From Mycobacterium sp. shizuoka-1 (lineage in GTDB: Bacteria; Actinomycetota; Actinomycetes; Mycobacteriales; Mycobacteriaceae), in NCBI RefSeq assembly GCF_002723835.1, contig NZ_BEWG01000033.1:873-55924 (forward strand): a DNA stretch of 55,052 bases. Direction: 5' to 3'. A program made the translations under genes and the position numbers. Numbering within the stretch: position 1 is the first letter of the stretch; the number at the start of each line of letters is the position of its first letter. Positions 17,103 to 25,056 of the stretch are shown piece by piece. The notes under the pieces are model-generated. The model was not told the DNA's origin. It searched no databases and was given only the letters and a program-made list of their open reading frames with translations.

Positions 17103-17942
17103 ATGACTGGACGAGTCGAGGGCAAGGTCGCGTTCATCACCGGTGCGGCCCGGGGGCAGGGCCGCAGCCACGCGGTTCGGCTGGCGCAGGAGGGCGCCGA
17201 CATCATCGCCGTCGATGTGTGCAAGCGCATCAGCAGCAACGAGGACATCCCCGCACCCACGCCCGACGACCTGGCCGAGACCGCCGACCTGGTGAAGGGT
17301 CTCAACCGCCGGATCGTGACCGCGGAGGTCGACGTGCGCGACTACGACGCGCTCAAGGCGGCAGTTGACAGTGGTGTCGAACAACTGGGGCGACTCGACA
17401 TCATCGTGGCCAACGCCGGTATCGGCAACGGCGGACAGACGCTGGACCACACCAGCGAGGCGGACTGGACCGACATGATCGACGTGAACCTCTCCGGTGT
17501 CTGGAAGACCGTCAAAGCCGCTGTACCCCATCTAATTTCTGCCGGTCGCGGCGGTTCGATCATTCTGACCAGCTCGGTCGGCGGGCTGAAGGCGTATCCG
17601 CACACCGGTCACTACATAGCCGCCAAGCACGGCGTGGTCGGTCTGATGCGGACCTTCGCCGTCGAGCTCGGCCAGCATTTCATCCGGGTGAACTCGGTGC
17701 ATCCCACCAACGTCAACACCCCGCTGTTCATGAATGAGGGCACCATGAAGCTGTTCCGTCCGGATCTGGAGAACCCGGGCCCTGACGATATGGCGGTGGT
17801 CGCCCAGATGATGCACGTGCTGCCGATCGGCTGGGTCGAGCCGGTCGACATCAGTAATGCGGTGCTGTTCTTGGCTTCTGACGAGGCGCGCTACGTCACC
17901 GGTCTGCCGATGACGGTGGACGCCGGGAGCATGCTCAAGTAG
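17103..17942 (+). CDS. Mycofactocin-coupled SDR oxidoreductase (3)
   Basis: 279 residues from ATG 17103 with a GAGG site upstream. TGAARGQGRSHAVRLAQEGADII, insertion ISSNEDIPAPTPDDLAETADLV, NAGIGNGG, TSSVGG, YIAAK (active-site Tyr and Lys) and VTGLPMTVDAG. It is closer to the first SDR in its GQGRSHAV signature. It has its own promoter region after the ALDH gene and a GATC-type palindrome shared with the ferredoxin-P450 promoter. Its 3' end overlaps the convergent tetR by eight bases. Confidence 0.92.
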   Translation: MTGRVEGKVAFITGAARGQGRSHAVRLAQEGADIIAVDVCKRISSNEDIPAPTPDDLAETADLVKGLNRRIVTAEVDVRDYDALKAAVDSGVEQLGRLDIIVANAGIGNGGQTLDHTSEADWTDMIDVNLSGVWKTVKAAVPHLISAGRGGSIILTSSVGGLKAYPHTGHYIAAKHGVVGLMRTFAVELGQHFIRVNSVHPTNVNTPLFMNEGTMKLFRPDLENPGPDDMAVVAQMMHVLPIGWVEPVDISNAVLFLASDEARYVTGLPMTVDAGSMLK

Positions 17943-18534
17943 CCGGTGCCTGCTGCGTGGCAGCGAACCGATTCAAGAACCGGTCGACCAGTTCACGCAT
18001 TTGTTCGTGTCCCTCGGTCATCCCGATCGCGCTTTCGTTGCACAGACTGCGCGCAATCTGCGCCACGAGCATCGAGATTGCCACGGGCGGATATTCGTTC
18101 AGGTCGAAGCCGTGTGCGCGCAGAGCGACTGTTGCAGCGGCAGTTTCGATGTCACGCACCCGCTCGGCGTACGACTTGAGCTCAGCGCTGATGGCCTTGC
18201 GGTGGTTGGCCAGGGCGACGAATTCGGTGTAGAGGCCCGTCCAGCGCTGGTCGGTGTTGATCGACCACAGCGCTCGCAACGGTTCCTCGGCGGTTATCGC
18301 TTGGCGCATCCGGGCCAGCGACGCCTCGGAGCCGGACCGCAACACGGCCACGAACAGGTCGTCCATCGTCGGAAAGTAGTAGTACACCAGGGCGGATCGC
18401 ACTCCGGCGCGTGTCGCCACCCGCCTTGAGGTGGCGGCGGCGTACCCCTCCTCCAGCATGATCTGAGCGGTCGCCTCCATCAGGCGGGCACGCGCGCCGG
18501 CATCTTTGTCCTTGGACTTCGGTGTCGGCGCCAT
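17935..18534 (-). CDS. TetR-family regulator
   Basis: 199 residues from ATG 18534, which has GAGAGG nine bases upstream; an ATG nine bases earlier is too close to that site. HTH: RARLMEATAQIMLEEGYAAATSRR, then TRAGVRSALVYYYFPTMDDLFV. It sits between SDR 3 (convergent, overlapping) and the ferredoxin-P450 operon (divergent). A perfect 16-bp TTGATCGATCGATCAA palindrome lies in the divergent gap and a related site precedes SDR 3, marking the probable regulon. Confidence 0.88.
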   Translation of the reverse strand: MAPTPKSKDKDAGARARLMEATAQIMLEEGYAAATSRRVATRAGVRSALVYYYFPTMDDLFVAVLRSGSEASLARMRQAITAEEPLRALWSINTDQRWTGLYTEFVALANHRKAISAELKSYAERVRDIETAAATVALRAHGFDLNEYPPVAISMLVAQIARSLCNESAIGMTEGHEQMRELVDRFLNRFAATQQAPAT

Positions 18535-18638
18535 GGTCGCCATCCTCTCAGGGCGGTCGGCCAGTTGGCTAGTCGGTCGCCCGGGTCGCCTCTTGACCGC
18601 TGATTTCCGGCCATGGTAAGCATGTCCAATCGTAGAAT

Positions 18639-18654
18639 TTGATCGATCGATCAA
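18639..18654. promoter_or_regulatory. GATC-type TetR operator before ferredoxin-P450
   Basis: TTGATCGATCGATCAA, a perfect 16-bp palindrome, 24 bases upstream of the ferredoxin ATG and 105 upstream of the tetR start. Its position at the ferredoxin core promoter fits repression. Confidence 0.65.
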
Positions 18655-18677
18655 TAGTCAAACCGATGGAGGGTTCG

Positions 18678-18893
18678 ATGACCGCGGCTCGCTGGAGCGT
18701 GCAGGTCGACCGGAATCTGTGCGAGGGCCACGCCCTGTGCGTCGAACTGGCCGCAGAGGTCTTCGACGTCGACGCCGACGATCAGGCCATCTGCGATCAG
18801 TCACCCGCGGACGAGCTGCGCGCCCACGTCGAGGCCGCCGTCGCCGCCTGCCCCCGGCAAGCCATCAGCATCGTGAAAGGCCCCCAGGAATGA
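18678..18893 (+). CDS. P450-partner ferredoxin with CxxHxxC motif
   Basis: 71 residues from ATG 18678, with GGAGGG about five bases upstream. The cluster motif is Cys15-x2-His18-x2-Cys21 ... Cys58-Pro59. A His in place of the second Cys is typical of the small mycobacterial ferredoxins that bind a 3Fe-4S (or unusual 4Fe-4S) cluster and pass electrons to a cytochrome P450. The stop overlaps the ATG of the P450 gene (ATGA). A longer frame to 18639 would start inside the operator and is rejected. The reductase partner could be a chromosomal FprA-type enzyme such as that at 28150-29517. Confidence 0.92.
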   Translation: MTAARWSVQVDRNLCEGHALCVELAAEVFDVDADDQAICDQSPADELRAHVEAAVAACPRQAISIVKGPQE

Positions 18894-20170
18894 CCGATTT
18901 GGCAGCCGCCGATTACTTCTCGGATCAGGACATCGCCCAGGATCCCTACGACTATCTCGCCTACCTGCGGGCGCAGAACCCGGTGTTCCGCGAGCCGAAT
19001 TACGGTGTCGTCGCGGTCACCGGATACGACGAGGCGGTCGCCGCGTTCAAGGACTACGAGACGTTCTCGGCGGTGAATGCGATCGGCGGCCCGTTCCCGC
19101 CGCTGCCGTTCATTCCCGAGGGCGACGACATCTCCGAGCAGATCGAAGCGCACCGCCACCTCTTTCCCATCAACGAGTTGATGGTCACGATGGACCCGCC
19201 GGCGCACACGCGCGCCCGCTCCCTGCTGAGTCGGCTGCTGACGCCCGCGCGGCTGAAGGAGAACGAAGACTTCATGTGGGAGCTGGCCGACCGGCAGCTC
19301 GACGAGTTTATCGGCAACGGCACGTGTGAGTTACTCGGTGAGTATGCCAAGCCGTTCGCCACGTTGGTGATCGCCGATCTGCTGGGGGTGCCTGCCGAAG
19401 ACCGTGCGGAGTTTCGCGCGAGTCTGGGCGCAGGCAAGGAGCCGGGCAGCGCGGTCGGCGCCCTCGACCACACTCCCGTCGCGGTCAATCCGCTGGAGTG
19501 GCTGGAGGGCAAATTCACCGGCTACATCGCCGAGCGACGCGAGCAGCCACGCGACGACGTCCTGAGTTCGCTTGCGGCAGCGACCTACCCCGACGGTACG
19601 ACGCCGGACGTCGTCGACGTCGTCCGTCAGGCCACCTTCCTGTTCGCCGCCGGTCAGGAGACCGTGGTCAAACTGCTCAGCGCGTCCGCGCGGGTGCTGG
19701 CCGAGCGGCCCGACCTCCAAGACGCACTGCGCGCGGATCGCAGCCTGATCGGCACCTTTATCGAGGAATCGCTGCGCATCGAGAGCCCGACCAAGGTCGA
19801 CTTCCGGCTGGCGCGCAGGACGACGACGCTGGGCGGGGTGCACATCCCGGCCGGGACCGTGCTGATGCTGTGCCTGGGCGCGGCCAACCGCGACCCGCGC
19901 AAGTTCGACCGGCCCGACGAATTCCGGCTGGACCGCAAGAACGTTCGCGAGCACATCACGTTCGGCCGCGGCATCCACACCTGTGCCGGTGCGCCGCTGG
20001 CCCGCGTCGAGGCGAAGGTCACGCTCAACCGGCTCCTGGATCGCATGACCGACATCGCCATCGACGAGACACAGCACGGACCCGCCGGGGATCGTCACTA
20101 CCGCTACGAACCGACGTTCCTGCTGCGCGGCCTGAGCGAACTGCACCTCACCTTCAAACCTGTTGCGTGA
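18890..20170 (+). CDS. Cytochrome P450 monooxygenase
   Basis: 426 residues from ATG 18890. I-helix AAGQETV at 253-259 (oxygen activation, Gln-Glu instead of the common Gly-Asp/Glu), ExxR at Glu293-Arg296, and heme loop FGRGIHTCAG with Cys365. A bacterial soluble class I enzyme without membrane anchor. It is translationally coupled to the ferredoxin before it. The surrounding alcohol and aldehyde dehydrogenases suggest hydroxylation of a terpenoid, steroid or alkyl substrate which is then oxidised; the CYP family number is not assigned. Confidence 0.95.
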   Translation: MTDLAAADYFSDQDIAQDPYDYLAYLRAQNPVFREPNYGVVAVTGYDEAVAAFKDYETFSAVNAIGGPFPPLPFIPEGDDISEQIEAHRHLFPINELMVTMDPPAHTRARSLLSRLLTPARLKENEDFMWELADRQLDEFIGNGTCELLGEYAKPFATLVIADLLGVPAEDRAEFRASLGAGKEPGSAVGALDHTPVAVNPLEWLEGKFTGYIAERREQPRDDVLSSLAAATYPDGTTPDVVDVVRQATFLFAAGQETVVKLLSASARVLAERPDLQDALRADRSLIGTFIEESLRIESPTKVDFRLARRTTTLGGVHIPAGTVLMLCLGAANRDPRKFDRPDEFRLDRKNVREHITFGRGIHTCAGAPLARVEAKVTLNRLLDRMTDIAIDETQHGPAGDRHYRYEPTFLLRGLSELHLTFKPVA

Positions 20171-20199
20171 CGAGGCAGGTACCGGAACGATAGACCGAC

Positions 20200-20865
20200 A
20201 TGCTCATCCATCCCTGGGACGCCGCGCTCGATGCCGCCGAGTGGCAGGAGTGGCTGTCGACGACTGACCGATTCGGGGTGCTCGCGGTCAACAATCGCGA
20301 TCCAGGCCAAGCCCCGCTGCTGTTGCCCACCCATTTCACCGTGGCGGGCGAGGAGCTGCTGATCCATCTGGCGCGGCCCAATCCGGTGTGGCCGCATGTG
20401 GAGGCCGCCGCCGAGGTACGGCTGGCGGTGATCGGTGACTACGCCTACATCCCGACCTACTGGCGGGCCAAGGCGGGCGGCCCCGACGAGGACGGCGTGC
20501 CGACGAGCTACTACGCGTCCGTCCAATTCGTCTGCCGTCCAACGATTGTCGATGACTCACAGGGCAAGGTCGACATCTTGCGGGCGCAGCTCGATGACTT
20601 CCAGCCCGAGGGCCGCCACGCCGAGGTGGCCGTGGGGGAGGACCCGTACGGCCGGATGCTGCCGGGCATCCGCGGCGTGCGGCTCGCGGTCGAGCGCGTC
20701 GAGGCCAAGTTCAAGTACGACGACGCCAACCCCGTCGAGCACCGTGAGCGAGTCATCGGCCATCTCCAGGAGCGTGGCCGGGGTCTCGATGCCGGGGTAG
20801 CGGCCCAGCAGCGACGACGCCTGTCCGAGATCGGCGACTGGCGGGCTCGCCGCGACCGCACGTAA
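20200..20865 (+). CDS. PaiB-like FMN-binding protein
   Basis: 221 residues. FMN_bind_2/PaiB-like features: LSTTDRFGVLAVNNRDPGQAPLLLPTHF, LLIHLARPNPVWPHVEA, VRLAVIGDYAYIPTYW, and a C-terminal GIRGVRLAVERVEAKFKYDDANP. PaiB was named as a negative regulator of sporulation in Bacillus, but the fold is a split-barrel flavin protein, so an enzymatic role is as likely. Begins 29 bases after the P450 and may share its transcript; ends five bases before the convergent marR. Confidence 0.8.
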   Translation: MLIHPWDAALDAAEWQEWLSTTDRFGVLAVNNRDPGQAPLLLPTHFTVAGEELLIHLARPNPVWPHVEAAAEVRLAVIGDYAYIPTYWRAKAGGPDEDGVPTSYYASVQFVCRPTIVDDSQGKVDILRAQLDDFQPEGRHAEVAVGEDPYGRMLPGIRGVRLAVERVEAKFKYDDANPVEHRERVIGHLQERGRGLDAGVAAQQRRRLSEIGDWRARRDRT

Positions 20866-20870
20866 TCAGC

Positions 20871-21323
20871 TCAGTCGCCGACCGAATCTGCCAGCCGGTG
20901 CAGCAGGTCGGTGAGGACCACCTGTTCGTCGCCAGAGAGCACCCCGAACAACTCGTGCGACGCCGCGGTATAGGCGACCGCCCACGTCTGCGCCTGGCGC
21001 CGGCCCGTCGCGGTCGTCTGTAACAGCGTCACCCGGCGATCGGAATCGTCGGCGCAGCGTTCGACGAGACCGTCCCGGACGAGCGCGTCGACCAGGGTGG
21101 AGGCGGTGCCCTGCGTGATGCCGACCGTCCGGGCGAGATCGGTGAGCCGGACCGGACCGCAGCGGTCCACCTCGAATAGCACTTTCGAGCGCGGGGTAGA
21201 CACCCCGTGGTCACCGAGTCGCTCGTCGAGCGCGCGGACGAGGGTCTTGCCGGCGCGGCCGAACGCGTCGGCGAGTTCGGCGGCCCGCTGCCGGGATTCG
21301 CTGTCGTGAGCAGGCTTCGGAAT
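20871..21323 (-). CDS. MarR-family regulator with probable ATT start codon
   Basis: 150 residues if read from ATT at 21323. From the first standard start (GTG 21203) only 110 residues remain and the N-terminal dimerisation helix is lost. The open frame upstream reads PKPAHDSESRQRAAELADAF, GRAGKTLVRALDERLGDHGV, a normal MarR N-terminus, and no ATG, GTG, TTG or CTG lies between ATT and GTG 21203. GGAGGTG sits nine bases before the ATT; TGA precedes it in frame. The wHTH follows: VRLTDLARTVGITQGTASTLVDALVRDGLVERCADDSDRRVTL. It is divergent from an aldo/keto reductase, its probable target. A sequencing error or mutation is the alternative. Confidence 0.8.
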   Translation of the reverse strand: MPKPAHDSESRQRAAELADAFGRAGKTLVRALDERLGDHGVSTPRSKVLFEVDRCGPVRLTDLARTVGITQGTASTLVDALVRDGLVERCADDSDRRVTLLQTTATGRRQAQTWAVAYTAASHELFGVLSGDEQVVLTDLLHRLADSVGD

Positions 21324-21374
21324 GTCGCTTCACCTCCGTTGGTTGACAAGCAGCGTAGCGTGCGGGCAGGATAG

Positions 21375-21400
21375 TTCGACATCAAATAATTCGATCACAA
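21375..21400. promoter_or_regulatory. Possible MarR site before the aldo/keto reductase
   Basis: Two similar 11-mers, TTCGACATCAA (21375-21385) and TTCGATCACAA (21390-21400), in the 95-bp divergent gap between marR and the aldo/keto reductase. They are direct repeats, not a clean palindrome, so the assignment is weak. Confidence 0.3.
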
Positions 21401-21417
21401 TGCGAATGGATGGCCCC

Positions 21418-22269
21418 ATGACACGCTTCCCGTTGGCCGCCTACAACGTCCACCGCGTCGGATTCGGCGCCATGCAGCTTCCTGGGCCGGGAGTGTTCGG
21501 GCCGCCGCGCGACCACGACGAGGCGCTGGCGGTCCTGCGACGTGCGGTCGATGCCGGCGTCGACCACATCGACACCTCGCAGTTCTACGGCCCCGACGTC
21601 GCGAACGAACTGATCCGGGAGGCGTTGCATCCCTACCCCGAGAACCTGGCCCTGGTGAGCAAGGTCGGTGCCCGCCGCGATGACCAGGGCGATTGGCTGC
21701 CCTACAACCAGCCGGCCGAGTTGCGCGCCGGCATCGAGGAGAACCTGCGCACCCTCGGGGTGGATCACCTGGCCGCGGTCAACCTGCGGGTGATGGAGAA
21801 CGAGGCCGATACCCTGTTCACCGACCAGCTCGGCGCCATGATCGCCGCCCGCGACGAGGGTCTGATCGGCGGTATCGGGCTCAGCAACGTCAGCCATGAA
21901 CAACTGCTGCACGCGTTGGAGATGACCGACATCGTCTGCGTGCAGAACCCGTTCAACCTCGTCGATCGCTCGTCGCAACCGGTGCTCGACGAGTGCATCG
22001 CCCGCGATATCGCGTTCGTGCCGTTCTTCCCGCTCGGGTCGGCCTTCCACGAGGTCAATCCGGTGCTGACCCACCATCTCGTCACCGGTGCCGCCGACCG
22101 GCTCGGCTACACGCCAGCGCAGATCGCACTGGCGTGGACGCTGAGTGTCGCCGACAACGTCCTGCTCATCCCGGGCACTTCGTCGCTGGGCCACCTCGAG
22201 GAGAACCTGGCCGTCGCCGACATCGAACTCGACGACGAGACCCGGCGCGAGCTGACCGCGGTCGCCTGA
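21418..22269 (+). CDS. Aldo/keto reductase
   Basis: 283 residues from ATG 21418; ATG 21400 and 21406 are in frame and would add six or four residues. TIM-barrel AKR: VHRVGFGAMQLPGPGVFGPP, DHIDTSQFYG (catalytic Asp and Tyr), LVSKVGAR (Lys), then DHLAAVNLRVM where the usual catalytic His is replaced by Asn; GIGLSNVS and IPGTSSLGHLEENL for NADPH binding. The Asn occurs in some bacterial AKRs and may change substrate or activity. Likely NADPH-dependent carbonyl reduction, controlled by the divergent marR. Its stop abuts the stop of convergent fadE23. Confidence 0.9.
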   Translation: MTRFPLAAYNVHRVGFGAMQLPGPGVFGPPRDHDEALAVLRRAVDAGVDHIDTSQFYGPDVANELIREALHPYPENLALVSKVGARRDDQGDWLPYNQPAELRAGIEENLRTLGVDHLAAVNLRVMENEADTLFTDQLGAMIAARDEGLIGGIGLSNVSHEQLLHALEMTDIVCVQNPFNLVDRSSQPVLDECIARDIAFVPFFPLGSAFHEVNPVLTHHLVTGAADRLGYTPAQIALAWTLSVADNVLLIPGTSSLGHLEENLAVADIELDDETRRELTAVA

Positions 22270-23484
22270 CTACTTCAGCTCGGTCGACGACAGACCCAGC
22301 AGCCGGCGGGCCACCACCAGCTGCTGGATCTGCTGGGTGCCTTCGAAGATGTCGAGGATCTTGGAGTCACGGGCCCACTTCTCCAGCAGGGTCTGCTCGG
22401 AATAGCCGGCGGTGCCGGCCATCTCGACGGCCTTGAGGGTGATGTCGCTGGCCACCCGGGCGGCCTTGGCCTTGCCCATCGACGCTTCCTTGGAGTTCGG
22501 GATCGCATTGTCGGCCTGCCAGGCCGACCGGACGGTCAGCAGGTAACCGGCCTCCCAGTCGGCCTCCATCCGCAGGAACTCCGCGGCGGCCGCACTCTGC
22601 GCGTGGGCGGGCTTGTCGTAGGAGATCTCCACGCCGGCCTCGGTCAGGATCGTGCGCAGTTCCTCCAGCGCGGCCCGCGCCACACCGACCGCCATCGCGG
22701 CCACGATGGGGCGGGTGTTGTCGAAGGTCTCCATGACCCCGGCAAAGCCCTTCTCCACCTCGATCTCCGGGCTGCCGAGCAGATTCTCCTTGGGGATCCG
22801 GGCGTTCTCGAACCGGATCGCCGCGGTGTCGGAGGCCTTGATGCCCAGTTTGTGCTCGAGGCGTTCGACGGTCACCCCGGGATGATCGCGCGGCACGATG
22901 AACGATTTGATCGCCGCGCGGCCCTTAGACTTGTCCAACGTCGCCCACACCACGATGTGGGTGGCGCGCGAACCCGCCGTGACATAGATCTTCTCGCCGT
23001 TGATCACATACTCGTCACCGTCGAGCACCGCCGTGGTCGACACCGCGGCCGAATCCGAGCCGAACGACGGCTCGGTGATCGCCATTGCGGCCCAGACGTT
23101 TTTGCCCAACCGCTGCAGCTGCTCGTCGGTGGCCACGCCTGAGATCGCGGCGTTGCCCAGCCCCTGACGGGGGACCGACAGCAGCAATGCGATGTCACCC
23201 CAGGAGATCTCCAGTGCATTGAGCAGGGCGGACATGTTGCCGCCGTTGATGTTTCCCTTGGGTCCGGCGTCGCTGTCGCGGAAGGCCTCCGTACCGGCGA
23301 ACGAAATCGTATTGGCTTCGGAGATGCCCTCGAAGAGGGTGGCCAGCGTGTCCAGCTCGACGGGGTAGGCGTGCTCGGCCTTGTCGTACTTGCGCGAGAT
23401 CGGCCGCAGCATCTCCGCGGCGCCCTGGTGGGCCTTTTCGATCACGGCTTCCAGCTTGCGCGGCATTTCGAGATTGATTGCCAT
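22270..23484 (-). CDS. fadE23: Acyl-CoA dehydrogenase FadE23
   Basis: 404 residues. ACAD pattern: WAAMAITEPSFGSDSAAV (FAD strand), VINGEKIYVTAGSRATH, LEHKLGIKASDTAAIRFENARIP and the C-terminal AGTAGYSEQTLLEKWARDSKILDIFEGTQQIQQLVVAR. The IFEGTQQIQ end is the classic dehydrogenase signature. It follows fadE24 after 32 bases and the pair is arranged as M. tuberculosis fadE24-fadE23 (Rv3139-Rv3140); such paired FadE proteins commonly form heteromers. The name rests on gene order and remembered similarity. Confidence 0.85.
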   Translation of the reverse strand: MAINLEMPRKLEAVIEKAHQGAAEMLRPISRKYDKAEHAYPVELDTLATLFEGISEANTISFAGTEAFRDSDAGPKGNINGGNMSALLNALEISWGDIALLLSVPRQGLGNAAISGVATDEQLQRLGKNVWAAMAITEPSFGSDSAAVSTTAVLDGDEYVINGEKIYVTAGSRATHIVVWATLDKSKGRAAIKSFIVPRDHPGVTVERLEHKLGIKASDTAAIRFENARIPKENLLGSPEIEVEKGFAGVMETFDNTRPIVAAMAVGVARAALEELRTILTEAGVEISYDKPAHAQSAAAAEFLRMEADWEAGYLLTVRSAWQADNAIPNSKEASMGKAKAARVASDITLKAVEMAGTAGYSEQTLLEKWARDSKILDIFEGTQQIQQLVVARRLLGLSSTELK

Positions 23485-23516
23485 GGCAGTTCGTTTCCGT
23501 TCGTTGGCCGTGAGTT

Positions 23517-24899
23517 CTACAGGACGACAACACCTTCGGCGACGCCGATGGCCCGCAGATCGCGGTACCAGCGTTCGACCGGGTGTTCCTTGGTGAAGCC
23601 GTGGCCGCCGAGCAGCTGCACACCGTCCAGGCCGATCTGCATGCCCTTGTCAGCGCCCAGCTTCTTGGCCAGCGCAGCCTCGCGGGCGAACGGCAGGCCG
23701 CGTTCGGCGCGGGCGGCGCCGCGCCAGGTGATCAGGCGCAGCCCGTCGAGTTCGATCGCGATGTTGGCGCACATGAACGCCACCGCCTGACGGCGCGCGA
23801 TCGGCTCGCCGAACGCTTCGCGTTCCTTGACGTAGGGGATCACGTAGTCGAGCACGGCGTGCGAGGTGCCGACCGCCAATGCGGCCCAGCCCAAGCGGGA
23901 CAACGCAATTGCCTCGGAGTAATCCGCGTCGGTGGCACCATCCTCGCCGAGTCGTGCCGACAGCGGAACCGAGACGTCGGTCAGCTCCACTTGGCCGAGT
24001 GCGGCGGCCCGGATGCCCATGCTGGGATCGGCCTTGATCGACAACCCGGCGGTCGCGGCCTCGACAATGAACATCGCCGGCTTGCCGTTGAGTTGTGCTG
24101 CGACGATGAACAATTCGGCGTCAGCGGCGGCGGGAACCAATGATTTGATGCCGTTGAGGCGATAGCCGCTGGGCGTGCGTACCGCGGTGGTCTTGAGGGC
24201 GGTCGGGTCGAACAGGGCGTGGGGTTCGGCGATCGCCACGCACGCCTGGGGGGCGTTCTCACCCGCGAACTCGGCGAGATAGGTGGCCTGCTGGTCGGCG
24301 CTGCCCCAATGGGTGAGTGCCGATGCGACGCCGCCTGGCGCCAGGATCGGCAGCGCCAGACCCATGTCGCCGTAGGCCAGTGCCTCGGTGACCAGGGCGT
24401 TGGTGACGGTGGTGCGTTGTTCGGCGATACCGTCGAAGTCCTCGGGGATGTTGATCGCGGTGATGCCCAGCTCCGCGGCCTTGGCGATCAGGTCCGGGGG
24501 ATAGGCCGCCGCCTCGTCGGCATCGTGGGCGGCCGGTCGCAGAATCTCTTCGGCGAACTCGTCGACCGTCGCGACGATCATCTTCTGGTCGTCGTCGGGA
24601 GTGAGGTCGAAATAGTCGGCGCCACCGGTCTTCAGCCGAGTCGGCGGCTTACCGATGCTCTGGACCTTCTTGAATTGCCTGGTGGCCGCTCCGGCGGTCG
24701 AGAACGCCTGCTTGACACCGTATTTCAGGCCGCGGTTGAACGGATCTCTGAGGTGGTAGCGGTCCAGGAACTCCTGGCCGACCACCGGCGTGATGACCGC
24801 CAGTGCGATGTCGGTGAAGGACCGCTTGTGTTTGAACTGTCCGACCGCGCTGTCGCGGGCCCGGGCGCTCGTTGTTGTGTGCGGAAGAGTATTCGTCAT
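23517..24899 (-). CDS. fadE24: Acyl-CoA dehydrogenase FadE24
   Basis: 460 residues from ATG 24899, with GAGG nine bases upstream. It has a long N-terminal part (about 100 residues) before the ACAD core: DEFAEEILRPAAHDADEAAAYP, ACVAIAEPHALFDPTAL, YRLNGIKSLVPAAADAELFIV and C-terminal LDGVQLLGGHGFTKEHPVERWYRDLRAIG. The usual EGT at the end is replaced by VAEGVVV, so the catalytic base may come from the FadE23 partner. A palindrome at 24952-24973 lies upstream. fadE24-fadE23 is known as an isoniazid-responsive pair in M. tuberculosis. Confidence 0.85.
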   Translation of the reverse strand: MTNTLPHTTTSARARDSAVGQFKHKRSFTDIALAVITPVVGQEFLDRYHLRDPFNRGLKYGVKQAFSTAGAATRQFKKVQSIGKPPTRLKTGGADYFDLTPDDDQKMIVATVDEFAEEILRPAAHDADEAAAYPPDLIAKAAELGITAINIPEDFDGIAEQRTTVTNALVTEALAYGDMGLALPILAPGGVASALTHWGSADQQATYLAEFAGENAPQACVAIAEPHALFDPTALKTTAVRTPSGYRLNGIKSLVPAAADAELFIVAAQLNGKPAMFIVEAATAGLSIKADPSMGIRAAALGQVELTDVSVPLSARLGEDGATDADYSEAIALSRLGWAALAVGTSHAVLDYVIPYVKEREAFGEPIARRQAVAFMCANIAIELDGLRLITWRGAARAERGLPFAREAALAKKLGADKGMQIGLDGVQLLGGHGFTKEHPVERWYRDLRAIGVAEGVVVL

Positions 24900-24951
24900 T
24901 GTCGTCAGCCTCGTCGACGGTGGGCGGTGCTGGTCAGAACTCGCTGACGGC

Positions 24952-24973
24952 TATCTTACTCCAAAGTAAGGTA
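24952..24973. promoter_or_regulatory. Putative operator upstream of fadE24
   Basis: Arms TATCTTACT and AGTAAGGTA around CCAA form a 9+4+9 inverted repeat with one mismatch; the inner CTTACT/AGTAAG is perfect. It lies 53 bases upstream of the fadE24 ATG, in the 157-bp gap before hisN. No regulator gene is adjacent, so the binder would act from elsewhere. Confidence 0.5.
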
Positions 24974-25056
24974 GAACTCGGAAGCTCTTCCGGTGCCGGG
25001 TTGTGTTGGGTAGCTCACAGCCGACCGTGGGGAGGGCGGCGTCGACTCGACGCGAT

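Noticed and set aside
18639..18677. Earlier ATG for the ferredoxin
   Set aside because: It lies inside the operator palindrome; ATG 18678 has GGAGGG and gives the usual ferredoxin length.
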